NCBI GenBank assembly: GCA_020847735.1
Contig: JADLBL010000025.1
Location: forward strand, 1-64,000
Direction: 5' to 3'
DNA length: 64,000 nt
Source: Candidatus Eisenbacteria bacterium
GTDB lineage: Bacteria > Eisenbacteria > RBG-16-71-46
Shown piece after piece: positions 44,250-53,818 of the stretch. Every line of letters begins with the position of its first letter. The first letter of the stretch is position 1. The position numbers and the translations under genes were made by a program. The notes beneath the pieces were generated by a model. It was not told where the DNA came from. It saw nothing but the letters and a program-made list of their open reading frames with translations, and did not search any database.

Positions 44250-45022
44250 CAACCGCTCCGGGCACCCGTCCGGTCGTGCGCGGGCGCGCTCGACACGGCC
44301 GCCGCACCGCGGGCCCATCGGGCACGGGCCCTGGGAAAGAGAATGTTGTTCTCGAGGTGCACGTGCCGGTGCAGGTCTTCTTCGAACTCCTTGAGGAGCG
44401 CGAAGGTGGCCGTGTACGTGCTGCACGCATCCGAAGGAGGCACGTAGTGATCCGTGACCTCCCGGAGGCGCCGCGCCAGGGCGCCCGCGTGTGCGTGGTC
44501 GTCCTCCAGCGTCTCGATCAGCGCGCCGGGCCGGGCCCGCTGCGCGGCATCGCCGCCCGCCGGTTCGTCCAGCCGGGAGATCAGCGGGAAGAGGCGACTC
44601 TCTTCGTCGAGCATGTGCTTTTCCAGATCGTCCGCGAGATCCGACGCCAGTCGCTCGACCTCGTGCAACTCGGGGTGCCTCTGGCCGTGCACCCTGGAGA
44701 TCGTCGCCGTCCACTGGCGAAGGTGCGGAATCATGCGGCGGACGTTGGCGTGATGCGTGGTCACGATGTGGTCGGTGAGCCGCCCGAGGCTCCACCCACG
44801 GGGATCGGGGCGCTGCGGATCCGACCTCCCCAGTGCGGCCAGCGCCTGGCCCACGGCCTCAGGCTGGACGCCGGCCTCCGCGCACGCGCGCGCGACCGAG
44901 CGGTCACCGCCGCAGCAGAAGTCGATTCCGAACTCCGCGAAGACCGCTGCCCGAGCGTAGTCCTCGGCGACCAGTTCGCCGACCGTGCGGTCGAAGGACA
45001 CCGTTGTCCGTTCGCTTCCCAT
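44249..45022 (-). CDS. ytfE: RIC/YtfE/ScdA di-iron Fe-S cluster repair protein
   Basis: A 257-residue protein that helps repair iron-sulfur clusters damaged by nitric oxide or oxidants. The N-terminal ScdA_N (DUF542) domain contains the CCGGD motif (FGIDFCCGGDRS). A hemerythrin-like four-helix bundle follows with its iron ligands in DHIVTTHHANVRR, HGQRHPEL, KHMLDEESRLFP, DDHAHAG and HRHVHLENNILFPRA. Length is slightly above the usual 220-240, due to an Ala/Arg-rich tail. ATG at 45022 has GGGAG upstream. First gene of the operon, 93 nt behind the proposed -10. Confidence 0.94.
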   Translation of the reverse strand: MGSERTTVSFDRTVGELVAEDYARAAVFAEFGIDFCCGGDRSVARACAEAGVQPEAVGQALAALGRSDPQRPDPRGWSLGRLTDHIVTTHHANVRRMIPHLRQWTATISRVHGQRHPELHEVERLASDLADDLEKHMLDEESRLFPLISRLDEPAGGDAAQRARPGALIETLEDDHAHAGALARRLREVTDHYVPPSDACSTYTATFALLKEFEEDLHRHVHLENNILFPRARARWARGAAAVSSAPAHDRTGARSG

Positions 45023-45114
45023 GTGTGTGCACTCCCGTCCGGCGGACGCCCGGGCGCTCGAACTCGTCGCGCGCGGGACCGCCCGCAACCACGGGGAAGA
45101 TGGCGGCTTTAATC

Positions 45115-45142
45115 ATTATTGTCAAGACAAAAACCATGATAA
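45115..45142 (-). promoter_or_regulatory. AT-rich promoter of the RIC-Mrp operon
   Basis: On the minus strand TTATCA (plus 45137-45142) and AATAAT (plus 45115-45120) are separated by 16 nt, matching 4/6 and 5/6 of the sigma-70 consensus. The segment is strikingly AT-rich in a very GC-rich sequence. An alternative reading uses the TTGACA hexamer on the minus strand (plus 45120-45125) as -35, but no good -10 follows it. Confidence 0.55.
45116..45133. promoter_or_regulatory. Putative operator dyad in the RIC operon promoter
   Basis: TTATTGTC-AA-GACAAAAA is an inverted repeat with 8-bp arms and one mismatch (core TTGTC-AA-GACAA), lying between the -35 and -10 of the proposed promoter. It does not match the classic FNR/DNR box (TTGAT-N4-ATCAA). 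The operon's own SufR-like regulator is a candidate binder; that is inference. Confidence 0.5.
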
Positions 45143-45204
45143 TAGCCGAAGCGCCATCCCGCCGCTCGCGAGGGGTCGGAGCGCCCCGCCGGATGGGCGG
45201 GCTT

Positions 45205-46115
<911 letters not shown>

Positions 46116-46119
<4 letters not shown>

Positions 46120-47033
46120 GCGTGCGCCTCCTGCCCGAACCACTCGCGCAACCGCGCGGCCGCGGCCGGCGGCGTGGCGGCGAGCAGGCCGTCGGGACCC
46201 CAGTCCTCGATCGCGAAGCTCGCGGTCACGACGCCGCGGCGCAGGCAATCCGCGAGCGGCAGGCCGCGCAGGTGGGCGAGCAGGAAACCGGCGGCGAACG
46301 CGTCGCCCGCCCCGGTCGGATCCACGACGCCGTGCGTGCGGGCGCCCCAGTCGTGAAGCCGGTCCTCGCGCACGTCGTAGAGCAGCCCGCCCTTCAGGCC
46401 GCGCTTGAACGCGACGAACCGCAGCCGCCCGAGGCCGCCGGCCAGCCGCCGCAGCGCGCGGTGCGGGTCGGTCTGCGCGTCCTCGAGCCGCAGCTCGTCC
46501 TCGCTCGGGAAGAACGCGTCCGCGTGCGCGAGCGTTTCGCGCCAGCGCGGCAGCGTGGACTCGGTCACGATCTCGTGCGGGTCCACCGAGACGAACGCGC
46601 CCCCGGCGCCCAGCCGCTCGGCGAGGTCCGACTGCCGGGCGATCGGCATGGGCGCGAGGTGGAACGCCTTCGCCGTCCGCCACGCTTGAGGCACGTCGTC
46701 GTACTCGGGCGAGACTTCCTCGTGCGAGGGCACGCCGAGGCGGTGAACGATCCGGCGCACGCGGCCTTCATAAAGGAGCCACGTCCGAACGCCTCCGCGG
46801 CCGAGGCGGCGGATCCCGTCGGTCGCGACGCCGCGCGCGCGTAGCCGTTCGAGCGCCTGCTCGGGGTAGTCGTCGCCCTGCAGGCTCACGCAGCCGGCGC
46901 GAGCGCCCCACAGCGATGCGCCGAGCGAAGCGTAGAGCATCGCGCCGCCCGCCTGTCCCATGCGCGTGCGGCCGTCGGGAAAGACGACGTCGTCCACCAG
47001 CAGGTTGCCGAGCAGGACCAGGTCCGGCGTCAT
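46116..47033 (-). CDS. PfkB-family sugar/nucleoside kinase
   Basis: A 305-residue ribokinase-like kinase. The PfkB signature DPTGAGDAFAAGFLLAHLRG holds the catalytic Asp and anion hole; the N-terminal VVFPDGRTRMGQAGGAMLYA carries the substrate-binding glycine pair. Translational coupling to psuG suggests it phosphorylates pseudouridine (PsuK role), although related kinases use ribose or other nucleosides. ATG at 47033 with GGGAG upstream. Preceded by the btpA-like gene at 88 nt. Confidence 0.88.
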
Positions 47034-47121
47034 GCGCGCGCGCTCCCGTGGGGTGCCGCGCGCCCCCGGCAATCGTTCACATCCGCGCGCCTCGGTGCGC
47101 GGCGGCCGATCCCGCCCCGCA

Positions 47122-47943
47122 TCACGCGCCGGGCCCGAGCGCCACGAACGCGGCCGCCACCGCGCGAACCGCGTCGCGGTCGAGCGGGTTCGACCACACG
47201 CCACGCTGCTTCACCGACGAGCCGACGATGAAACCGTGCGCGGGCGTGTAGAGCGCGAGGTTCGCGGCGGTGAGCCCCGAGCCGACGAGCACGGGCGTGG
47301 TCACCGCGGCCGCGACGGCCGCGACGTCGCCCGGCTCCGCGGGTTCTCCGGTCGCCCCGCCCGTCACCACGACGCCGTCGGCGAGGAAGAACTCCGCGGC
47401 TTTCGCGGTCTCGGCGAGCGAGACGTCCGCGGTGAGCGCGTGCGAGGAGTGCTTCTTCTTGACGTCGGCGAAGACATTCACGCGCTCGGCGCCGATCGCG
47501 CGGCGGAAGCGCAGCAGCTCGCCCGCGTCGGCGGCGATCACGCCCTCGTCGGCGACGTGGGCGAACACGAAGCCTTCGACGCGTACGAACTCGGCGCCGC
47601 ACGCGTGCGCGACCGCGATCGCCTGGCGGTTCGCGCCGGCCAGCACCTGAAACCCGAGCGGCAGCGGCACCTCGCGCTTCACCTCGCGGCCGATCGCGGT
47701 CAGCGCCGCGACGATCTCGGGGCCCGCGTCGCGCCTGAGGTACGGCCGGTCGTGCATGTTCTCGATCATGAGCGCCGTGAAGCCCGCTTCGCGATAGACG
47801 CGCGCCTCGGCGACCGCATCCTGCACGAGCTTGTCCACGCCGTGGTGCGCCGCGGGCGTGCCCGGCAGCGCGCCGACGTGAATCATCCCGATCAGCGCGC
47901 GCGGCGCGCCAAACGTCTGGCGGAAGGCGTCGAGGGTATTCAT
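47122..47943 (-). CDS. BtpA/SgcQ-family TIM-barrel protein
   Basis: A 273-residue BtpA-family protein. Signatures: GMIHVGALPGTP, ALMIENMHDRPY, GVVVTGGATGEPAEP and PVLVGSGLTAANL, the last a phosphate-binding loop as in sugar-phosphate TIM barrels. BtpA was named for photosystem I stability in cyanobacteria, but most bacterial members have no photosynthetic context and are likely nucleoside or sugar-phosphate enzymes. Here it heads a PfkB-PsuG operon, supporting a role in nucleoside or pseudouridine breakdown. Confidence 0.88.
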   Translation of the reverse strand: MNTLDAFRQTFGAPRALIGMIHVGALPGTPAAHHGVDKLVQDAVAEARVYREAGFTALMIENMHDRPYLRRDAGPEIVAALTAIGREVKREVPLPLGFQVLAGANRQAIAVAHACGAEFVRVEGFVFAHVADEGVIAADAGELLRFRRAIGAERVNVFADVKKKHSSHALTADVSLAETAKAAEFFLADGVVVTGGATGEPAEPGDVAAVAAAVTTPVLVGSGLTAANLALYTPAHGFIVGSSVKQRGVWSNPLDRDAVRAVAAAFVALGPGA

Positions 47944-48041
47944 CGGCGGGAAGCTATCGCGGACCCTTCCTGAACCGCCAGCCGGTGGCGGCGGGCGGGC
48001 GCGCGCATTCGGCCGGGCATGTGGAAACGTCGGGGCGCTCG

Positions 48042-49235
48042 TCAGCGCGCGGACGGCACCAGGCGCGGCGGCGCGGGCGGCAGGCCGCTCTCGCGGCGCG
48101 CCCACGCGAACAGCGTGTCGAGCGCCGCGGGCGAAACGCGGGGGAAATCGAAGGGCTCGCCGCGCCGGGGCTTCAGCCGCAGGGCGTCGTCCGCGCGCGG
48201 AACGACTTCGATCCGCGCCGGCCGGCCGCCGCGGGCCAGCGCCTCGCGCACCCGGGCGGCGCCCTCGCGGGCCAGCACGTCGCCCCGCTCGCCGAAGAAG
48301 ACCAGCGCGGGCGAGGCGATCGCCGCCCACGGCGCGGCAGGGTCGGCGTGCGCTTCCCGCTTCGCCCACTCCGGCACGCCGCGCCGGCCGTGGGCTTGCT
48401 CGAGGGGCACGCCCGGCGGCGAGACCGCGACCACGAACGCCGTTCGGACGCGCGCGGCGACGCGCGGCGCGAGCAGCGCCCCGCGCCCGATCCCGACGAG
48501 CCCGACGCGCTTCGCGTCCACACCAGGGCGGCGACGCAGGAACTCCATCGCCTCGACGGCGTCCAGTTCGAGGTCGGCGAGCGCGACGTTCGCGTCGCCC
48601 GCCGACGCGCCCTGCCCGCGCGAATCGAAGACGAGCGCGACGAAGCCGGCGCGCGCGAAGCGGTCCGCCAGTTCGAGACCATCGCCGCGCGTGCCGTGCT
48701 CGCCGCCGAGCACGAGGACCGCCGGGCTCACGAGCGAATCGCGCGGCGCGATCAGCGTGCCCGCGAGCGACACCGACCCACCGGCGAAACGCACCGTGTC
48801 CACCGCGAGGGTGTCCGGCCTCCTCGCGACGCGGCGCAGTCCGAGGCGCGGAAGCGTGTTGCGGTTGAGCGTGAAGGGCAGCGGACCTCCCGAGAGCACG
48901 CCCGAGAGGACGTCGCGGCGGAACCAGCCGTCGAAGAGCATGGTCCCACCGCCGACCGGCAGTCGGAAGCGTACCTTGGGCGAGCGGAACTCGAACGCCT
49001 CGACCGGTTGGTCGCGAACCAGCATCGCCGGCAGGCTGACGCGCGCGGCGGGCCGGCCGTCGCGCAGCTCGATGTCGAGGTCCACCGGCATCGTCTCGTC
49101 GCGGTAGGCGACGCTTCCCTCGTAGTGACCGGCCAGCGCCTCGGGCGTCTGCACGTCACGCGGTCCGCAGCCGGCGAGGAAGGCGAGAGCCGCCGCGAGC
49201 GGCAGCAGCTGGGCCAAGCGAAGACGCGCGGTCAT
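48042..49235 (-). CDS. Alpha/beta-hydrolase-fold lipoprotein lacking the nucleophile serine
   Basis: A 397-residue protein. The signal peptide ends in ALAFLAGCG (lipobox, Cys23). Residues about 30-130 form an N-terminal beta domain found before some secreted hydrolases; the C-terminal part has the alpha/beta-hydrolase fold (VLVLGGEHG, LVFDSRGQGAS). The nucleophile elbow, normally GxSxG, reads GIGRG at residues 248-252, so the serine is replaced by glycine. An Asp (GERGDVLA region) remains, but the enzyme is probably inactive or binds rather than cuts. It may be a receptor-like pseudoenzyme. ATG at 49235 fits the signal peptide. Confidence 0.82.
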   Translation of the reverse strand: MTARLRLAQLLPLAAALAFLAGCGPRDVQTPEALAGHYEGSVAYRDETMPVDLDIELRDGRPAARVSLPAMLVRDQPVEAFEFRSPKVRFRLPVGGGTMLFDGWFRRDVLSGVLSGGPLPFTLNRNTLPRLGLRRVARRPDTLAVDTVRFAGGSVSLAGTLIAPRDSLVSPAVLVLGGEHGTRGDGLELADRFARAGFVALVFDSRGQGASAGDANVALADLELDAVEAMEFLRRRPGVDAKRVGLVGIGRGALLAPRVAARVRTAFVVAVSPPGVPLEQAHGRRGVPEWAKREAHADPAAPWAAIASPALVFFGERGDVLAREGAARVREALARGGRPARIEVVPRADDALRLKPRRGEPFDFPRVSPAALDTLFAWARRESGLPPAPPRLVPSAR

Positions 49236-49408
49236 GCCCGGCACTCTGCGGCGGGGCCGCACGGCCGCGCAAGCGGGCCAGGCGGGATCGTGACGCATCC
49301 GGGCGACCTCGACGCGGCTCCGCGCCGGCCGCGAAGGTGGCGCACCGGACATGCGGCGCGATAACTTCCGCACGAAGGCCGACCGCTCTCCACGAGGAGG
49401 AGTACGCC

Positions 49409-50191
49409 ATGAGGAAGCTGCTGCCGCTGCTGCTCACGCTGACGATGGTGCCTGCTGTCGGAAGCGCGGCCGTGAAGACCGAACCCGTCGAATACCGCCA
49501 GGGCGACACCGTCCTGCAGGGCTGGCTCGCGTACGACGACGCGGTGAAGGAGAAGCGTCCCGGCGTGCTGCTCATTCACGACTGGATGGGCGTCACGGAC
49601 CACCAGAAGTCCCAGGTCGAAAAGCTCGCGGCCCTCGGCTACGTGGCGCTCGCCGCCGACGTGTACGGCAAGGGCGTCCGGCCCGCGAATGCCACCGAGG
49701 CGGCCGCGGAGTCGGGCAGGCTCTACAAGAACCCCGTGCTGCTGCGCGCCCGCGCGCGCGCGGGGCTCGACTTCCTCGCCGGCCGTCCGCAGGTGGATGC
49801 GACGCGCCTGGCGGCGACCGGCTACTGCTTCGGCGGCTCCGGCGCGCTCGAACTGGCGCGCAGCGGAGCGCCGCTGCGCGCCGTCGTCACCTTCCATGGC
49901 ACCCTCGACGCCCTGATGCCCGGCACGCCCGACGACCTCAAGGCCTCCGTGCTTACGCTGCACGGCGCCGACGATCCGTACGTGAAGCAGGAGGACGTCA
50001 CGGCGTTCATGAACGAGATGCGCGCCGCGAAGGCGGACTGGGAGCTGATCCAGTACAGCGGCGCGGTGCACAGCTTCACCGACCCGCGCGCCGGCACCGA
50101 CAACAGTAAAGGAGCGGCTTACAACGCGACCGCCGACCGCCGCTCGTGGGAGGCGATGAAGGATTTCCTCGCCGAGCGGCTCGCGAAGTAG
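49409..50191 (+). CDS. Exported dienelactone-hydrolase-family protein
   Basis: A 260-residue hydrolase with a signal peptide (LLPLLLTLTMVPAVGSA). The catalytic triad of the dienelactone hydrolase family is visible: Cys140 in GYCFGG, Asp in LHGADDPYV and His in GAVHSF. Such enzymes cleave lactones or esters; the substrate is unknown. GAGGAGGAG precedes ATG 49409. Monocistronic, convergent with the UbiD gene, 6 nt between stops. Confidence 0.92.
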   Translation: MRKLLPLLLTLTMVPAVGSAAVKTEPVEYRQGDTVLQGWLAYDDAVKEKRPGVLLIHDWMGVTDHQKSQVEKLAALGYVALAADVYGKGVRPANATEAAAESGRLYKNPVLLRARARAGLDFLAGRPQVDATRLAATGYCFGGSGALELARSGAPLRAVVTFHGTLDALMPGTPDDLKASVLTLHGADDPYVKQEDVTAFMNEMRAAKADWELIQYSGAVHSFTDPRAGTDNSKGAAYNATADRRSWEAMKDFLAERLAK

Positions 50192-50197
50192 GCGGCG

Positions 50198-51985
50198 CTA
50201 CTCGCTGCTCCACCAGCCGTCCACGAGCGCGATCGTCTCGGGCGGGCTCGCGACCGGTTCCGGGTAGCCGTCCTTCCAGGTCGCGTCAATGCCGAGCGGC
50301 CCGCGGCAGGTGAGCCAGGCGCCGCGCGCCTCGACCGCCGCCGGCACGATGTCCCGCGCGCAGTCGAATCGGGTGAAGACGCCCCACAGCAGCATCTCGT
50401 CGTCGCCGAGCGGTACGTCGTCGCTGACCGCGACGACCAGCTTGCAGGCGGCGTACTCGGGGCGCCCCACCAGCGCCTCGACCACCGCGCGGCCTTCGCT
50501 TGCCACCTGCACGACGAGCAGCCCGCGGCTCACGAGCCGGTGGGCCTTCACGCGCGAATCGAACGCGCGCGGGTCGGGCACGCCGGCGAGCGGCGGTGAC
50601 GGCGCGACGCCGGTGCCGGGAGAGTTGCCGGCCGAGCCGACCGGCCGCGCGTGGCTCTGCGCGTCGAACACCATCTTGCTCCCCAGGTTCATCACCCCGC
50701 TCGTGAAGTCGAGCGTGTCGAGCGGAACGCCGGGCACGAGCAGGAAATCCTCGGCCGGATCGAAGTTGCGCGCGAGCGCGTCGAACACCGCGCGGCGGTT
50801 GCGCGGGTTCACGTCGCCGTCCACGAGCACGACGACCTTGGTGAGCGACAGCTGTCCGGTGCCCAGCAGGCCGAGCGCGGTCTTCTTCGCCTCCTTCGCG
50901 AAGCGGTTCTCGACCGCGACGACGAGCAGGTTGTGGAAGCCGGCCTCGTAGTAGGCCCACAGGTCGGTGATCTCGGGATGGATCACCTTGAGCACGCCGG
51001 TGAACATCTCCTGCACGGCCTCGCCCATGTACCTGTCTTCCTGCGGCGGCTTGCCGACGACGCTCGCCTGGAAGATCGGCAGCGCGCGATGCGTGACGTC
51101 CCGGACGTGGAAGACGGGGAACGGCGCGGCGTGCGAGTAGTGGCCGAAGTGGTCGCCGAAGGGACCCTCGGTGCGCCGCTCGCCGGCGTGGACGACGCCC
51201 TCGATGACGAACTCGGCGTCGGCGGGCACGAGCATGTCGAGCGAACGGGCGCGGGCGAGGCGCGTGGGCGATCCGCGAAGGAACCCGGCGAAGGCCAGCT
51301 CGTCAATGCCCTCGGGCAGCGGCGCCACGGCCGCGAGCAGCGTGGCCGGGTCGGCGCCGACCGCGACCGCGACTTCGAGCCCGTTGCCCGCGGTCTCGGC
51401 GCGATGGAAGTGGAAGCCGCCGCCCTTGCCGATCTGCCAGTGCATGCCGGTCGTCCGCTCGTCGAAGACCTGCATGCGGTAGATGCCGAGGTTGCGTTTG
51501 CGCGTCTTCGGGTCCTCGGTGAAGACCAGCGGGAAGGTCACGAACCGGCCGCCGTCCCTGGGCCACAGTTGCAGGATCGGCAGCGCGGACAGGTTCGCAC
51601 CGAGCGAGCGCTCCTGCGCGGGCCCGCGCTCGATGCGCGCGGGCCGGCTCGCGAGCACGCGCCCGGCGCTGCCGCGCAGCGCCCACAGGTCGCCCAGCGC
51701 CTTCGGGGGCAGCGCGTGGAAGATCTCCTCGATCTCGGCGCCGACGGCGCGCGCCTTGCGGCCGAGCGCCCACTCGATGCGGCGCTCGGCGGCGAGGACG
51801 TTGACCGCGAGCGGGAAGCGCGCGCCGCGCACGTTCTCGAACAGCAGCGCGGGGCCCTGCGCCTTCGCCTCGCGGCAGGCGATCTCGGTAACCTCGTAGC
51901 GCCAGTCCACCTCGCGCGTCACGCGCTTCAGGTCGCCCTTCGCCTCGCAGTGGTCGAGAAACTGGCGCAGCGTGCGGAAGCTCAT
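50198..51985 (-). CDS. UbiD-family prenylated-FMN decarboxylase, probable menaquinone step
   Basis: A 595-residue UbiD-like decarboxylase. Typical segments: RMQVFDERTTGMHWQIGKGG (metal and prFMN site), VPADAEFVIEGVV, EGPFGDHFGHYS and PQEDRYMGEA. The Glu-Arg-Glu catalytic set should lie in these blocks. In futalosine-pathway bacteria a UbiD homologue removes the carboxylate of prenylated 1,4-dihydroxy-6-naphthoate. It is coupled to ubiX (ATGA overlap) and follows a UbiA gene, as expected. At about 595 residues it is longer than E. coli UbiD (497), with an extra Pro/Gly-rich segment near 415-430. Confidence 0.9.
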   Translation of the reverse strand: MSFRTLRQFLDHCEAKGDLKRVTREVDWRYEVTEIACREAKAQGPALLFENVRGARFPLAVNVLAAERRIEWALGRKARAVGAEIEEIFHALPPKALGDLWALRGSAGRVLASRPARIERGPAQERSLGANLSALPILQLWPRDGGRFVTFPLVFTEDPKTRKRNLGIYRMQVFDERTTGMHWQIGKGGGFHFHRAETAGNGLEVAVAVGADPATLLAAVAPLPEGIDELAFAGFLRGSPTRLARARSLDMLVPADAEFVIEGVVHAGERRTEGPFGDHFGHYSHAAPFPVFHVRDVTHRALPIFQASVVGKPPQEDRYMGEAVQEMFTGVLKVIHPEITDLWAYYEAGFHNLLVVAVENRFAKEAKKTALGLLGTGQLSLTKVVVLVDGDVNPRNRRAVFDALARNFDPAEDFLLVPGVPLDTLDFTSGVMNLGSKMVFDAQSHARPVGSAGNSPGTGVAPSPPLAGVPDPRAFDSRVKAHRLVSRGLLVVQVASEGRAVVEALVGRPEYAACKLVVAVSDDVPLGDDEMLLWGVFTRFDCARDIVPAAVEARGAWLTCRGPLGIDATWKDGYPEPVASPPETIALVDGWWSSE

Positions 51986-52536
51986 TCCAGCTCGTCCTCG
52001 CGCCAGCCTTCGCCGGCAGGCTCGCCCAGCAGCGCCAGCAGCTTGTTCGTGAAGCCGGCGACGAGCTGATCGAGGTCGTGGGTCGCGCGGTAGTAGGGCA
52101 GCGAGATTGGCATGACGACGACGCCCTCGCGCGAGAGCTTCGCCATGTTCTCGAGCGCGATGGTGGACAGCGGGGTCTCGCGCACGCACAGCACGAGCCG
52201 CATTCGTTCCTTGAGCGCCACGGCCGCGGCGCGCGTGATGAGCGTGTCGGCGATTCCCACGGCGATCTTGGCGAGGGTGCTGACGCTGCACGGCACGACG
52301 ACGAACGCGTCGTGGCGATTGGTGCCGCTTGAGAACGGCGCGGCGAGGTCGGAGTCGCGGAAGACCTTCGCCACATGGGATTCGAGGTCGGAGGGCGCGA
52401 GCGACATCTCGGCGTGCAGGACGTGGCGGGCCCAGTCGCTCATCACGAGGTATTTCTCGCCGGGGCAGCGGCGAACGAAGTCCACGCCATGAATGGCGCC
52501 GGAGGCGCCGGTCATGCCGATGAGGTAGCGGGCCAC
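51982..52536 (-). CDS. ubiX: UbiX-family flavin prenyltransferase
   Basis: A 184-residue UbiX-type enzyme that attaches a dimethylallyl group to FMN, making the prenylated flavin used by UbiD. The start YLIGMTGASGA is the FMN-binding loop and VVVPCSVSTLAKIAVGIADT the conserved helix. GTG at 52536 gives the right N-terminus but has no clear ribosome site. It overlaps the UbiD gene by 4 nt. The 36-bp inverted repeat begins 10 nt upstream of this start, which may influence its translation. Confidence 0.93.
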   Translation of the reverse strand: MARYLIGMTGASGAIHGVDFVRRCPGEKYLVMSDWARHVLHAEMSLAPSDLESHVAKVFRDSDLAAPFSSGTNRHDAFVVVPCSVSTLAKIAVGIADTLITRAAAVALKERMRLVLCVRETPLSTIALENMAKLSREGVVVMPISLPYYRATHDLDQLVAGFTNKLLALLGEPAGEGWREDELE

Positions 52537-52545
52537 TAGGAGGAT

Positions 52546-52702
52546 GCTCCGTCCGGTGCGTCGGGGTGAGCCCGACGGCGGCCCGCTCGGCTCGGCATCC
52601 TGCCTCGCTCTCGCTGCATCCACTCGCCGCTCCCGCCCTCCATGGCTCCGCGGCTCGTCGGACGCACCGCCGTCGGGCTCACCCCGACGCACCGGACGGA
52701 GC
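52546..52702. repeat. 36-bp perfect inverted repeat (REP/BIME-like element)
   Basis: The 36-base arm at 52546-52581 is exactly inverted at 52667-52702, with an 85-nt spacer. Each arm contains its own short palindrome, CGTCGGG-GTGAG-CCCGACG, so it can fold as a hairpin by itself: the nested layout of paired REP sequences (BIMEs). It fills the gap between the UbiA and ubiX genes. A RAYT-like transposase, the kind that mobilises REPs, is encoded at 57896-58369. No coding role. Copy number in the genome is unknown. Confidence 0.75.
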
Positions 52703-52708
52703 GCTTCA

Positions 52709-53614
52709 TCACATTCCACCCCCCGCCATGCGGGCGGCGAGGGTCATCGCGAGGACGACCGCGCCGACCCAGACGTTGATCTTGAAGAAGGCGAGGTCCA
52801 CGTGCTCGGCGAGGCGCTGCTCGAACGTGAGGAGCACGCAGGCGGCGGCGAAGCAGGCGACCGTGACGAGGCCCCACGGGGTCGCGAACGCGGCGGCGCG
52901 GCCGGCGATCGCGACGACGGCGCCGGCGAGCGCGGCCAGCGCGGCGAGGTGCAGGCTCCACGAGACGCGCAGGGCCTGCGCGCGGCCGAGCCATGCGACC
53001 ATCGAGTGCAGGCCTTCCTCGCGGTCGAAGTCCTCGTCGAGCGTGGCGTAGATGATGTCGAAGCCGCTCACCCACGCGAACGCGAACGCGGCCAGCCACA
53101 GCGCCGGCTGCCAGCGCAGGAGGTCCGGATGGGCGGCCGCGTAGCCGGCGAGCGGCGAGAGCGCGAGCGCGGCGCCGACGCCCATGTGGCAGAGCGGCGT
53201 GAAGCGCTTGAGGTAGGGGTAGAGCGCGAACACCGCGAGCGGCACGACCGCGACCTTCAGGTACCACGCGCCGAGCGCCCAGCACGCCGCGAGATAGACG
53301 GTGACGCTGCCGGCGAGCAGCGCGATGCCCTCGGCGAGCTTCATTCGCCGGGCGGGCAGCTCGCGCACCTTCGTGCGCGGGTTGCGCGCGTCAATGTGCC
53401 GGTCAATGAGGCGGTTCAGGCTCATGCCCGCGGTGCGCGCGCCGACCGCCGCGAGCGCGATCAGCAGCCAGCGCGCGAGGCTCATGCGAGGGCCCGGCGC
53501 GCTGAAGACGCCCGCGAGGATGAGCGGCAGGGAAAAGAGCGTGTGCTCGAAGCGCACGAACGAGGCGTACGTGCGCAGTCGGCTGTCGGAGGTGGTGGTG
53601 GCGCTGGAGGTCAT
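52709..53614 (-). CDS. mqnP: UbiA-family polyprenyltransferase (MqnP role)
   Basis: A 301-residue membrane prenyltransferase with about eight helices. The first Asp-rich motif is NRLIDRHID (residues 67-75), the second DIIYATLDEDFDREEG. In futalosine-pathway bacteria the UbiA homologue MqnP prenylates 1,4-dihydroxy-6-naphthoate, and the linked ubiX and ubiD genes here support that over a ubiquinone role. ATG at 53614. First gene of the UbiA-UbiX-UbiD run. Confidence 0.88.
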   Translation of the reverse strand: MTSSATTTSDSRLRTYASFVRFEHTLFSLPLILAGVFSAPGPRMSLARWLLIALAAVGARTAGMSLNRLIDRHIDARNPRTKVRELPARRMKLAEGIALLAGSVTVYLAACWALGAWYLKVAVVPLAVFALYPYLKRFTPLCHMGVGAALALSPLAGYAAAHPDLLRWQPALWLAAFAFAWVSGFDIIYATLDEDFDREEGLHSMVAWLGRAQALRVSWSLHLAALAALAGAVVAIAGRAAAFATPWGLVTVACFAAACVLLTFEQRLAEHVDLAFFKINVWVGAVVLAMTLAARMAGGGM

Positions 53615-53818
53615 GGTCGGGGCCGGCCGCGGGAGCCGGCCGGACGGGTGAAGCTAAACGAGAAGGCCGTTCGGGGGAATGCGCTCCGCCCGGCCGGTCG
53701 TCGCCGCGGCGCACCCGAACCGTGCGCGGCATGCACACCCGGCGCCGGCCCGGCGTTTTCCCGCGCCCGGAAAATGCGCCAGCGGACCGGCCCGCGCGTT
53801 CGGCTATCCTCCGGCCCC

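Noticed and set aside
44355-44380. TGCAC and GTGCA half-sites in the RIC gene
   Set aside because: The spacer is six bases and the site is within coding sequence.
45116-45133. FNR/DNR (NO-responsive) box in the RIC promoter
   Set aside because: The dyad TTGTC-AA-GACAA does not fit TTGAT-N4-ATCAA in half-site or spacing, so it is reported only as an unidentified operator.
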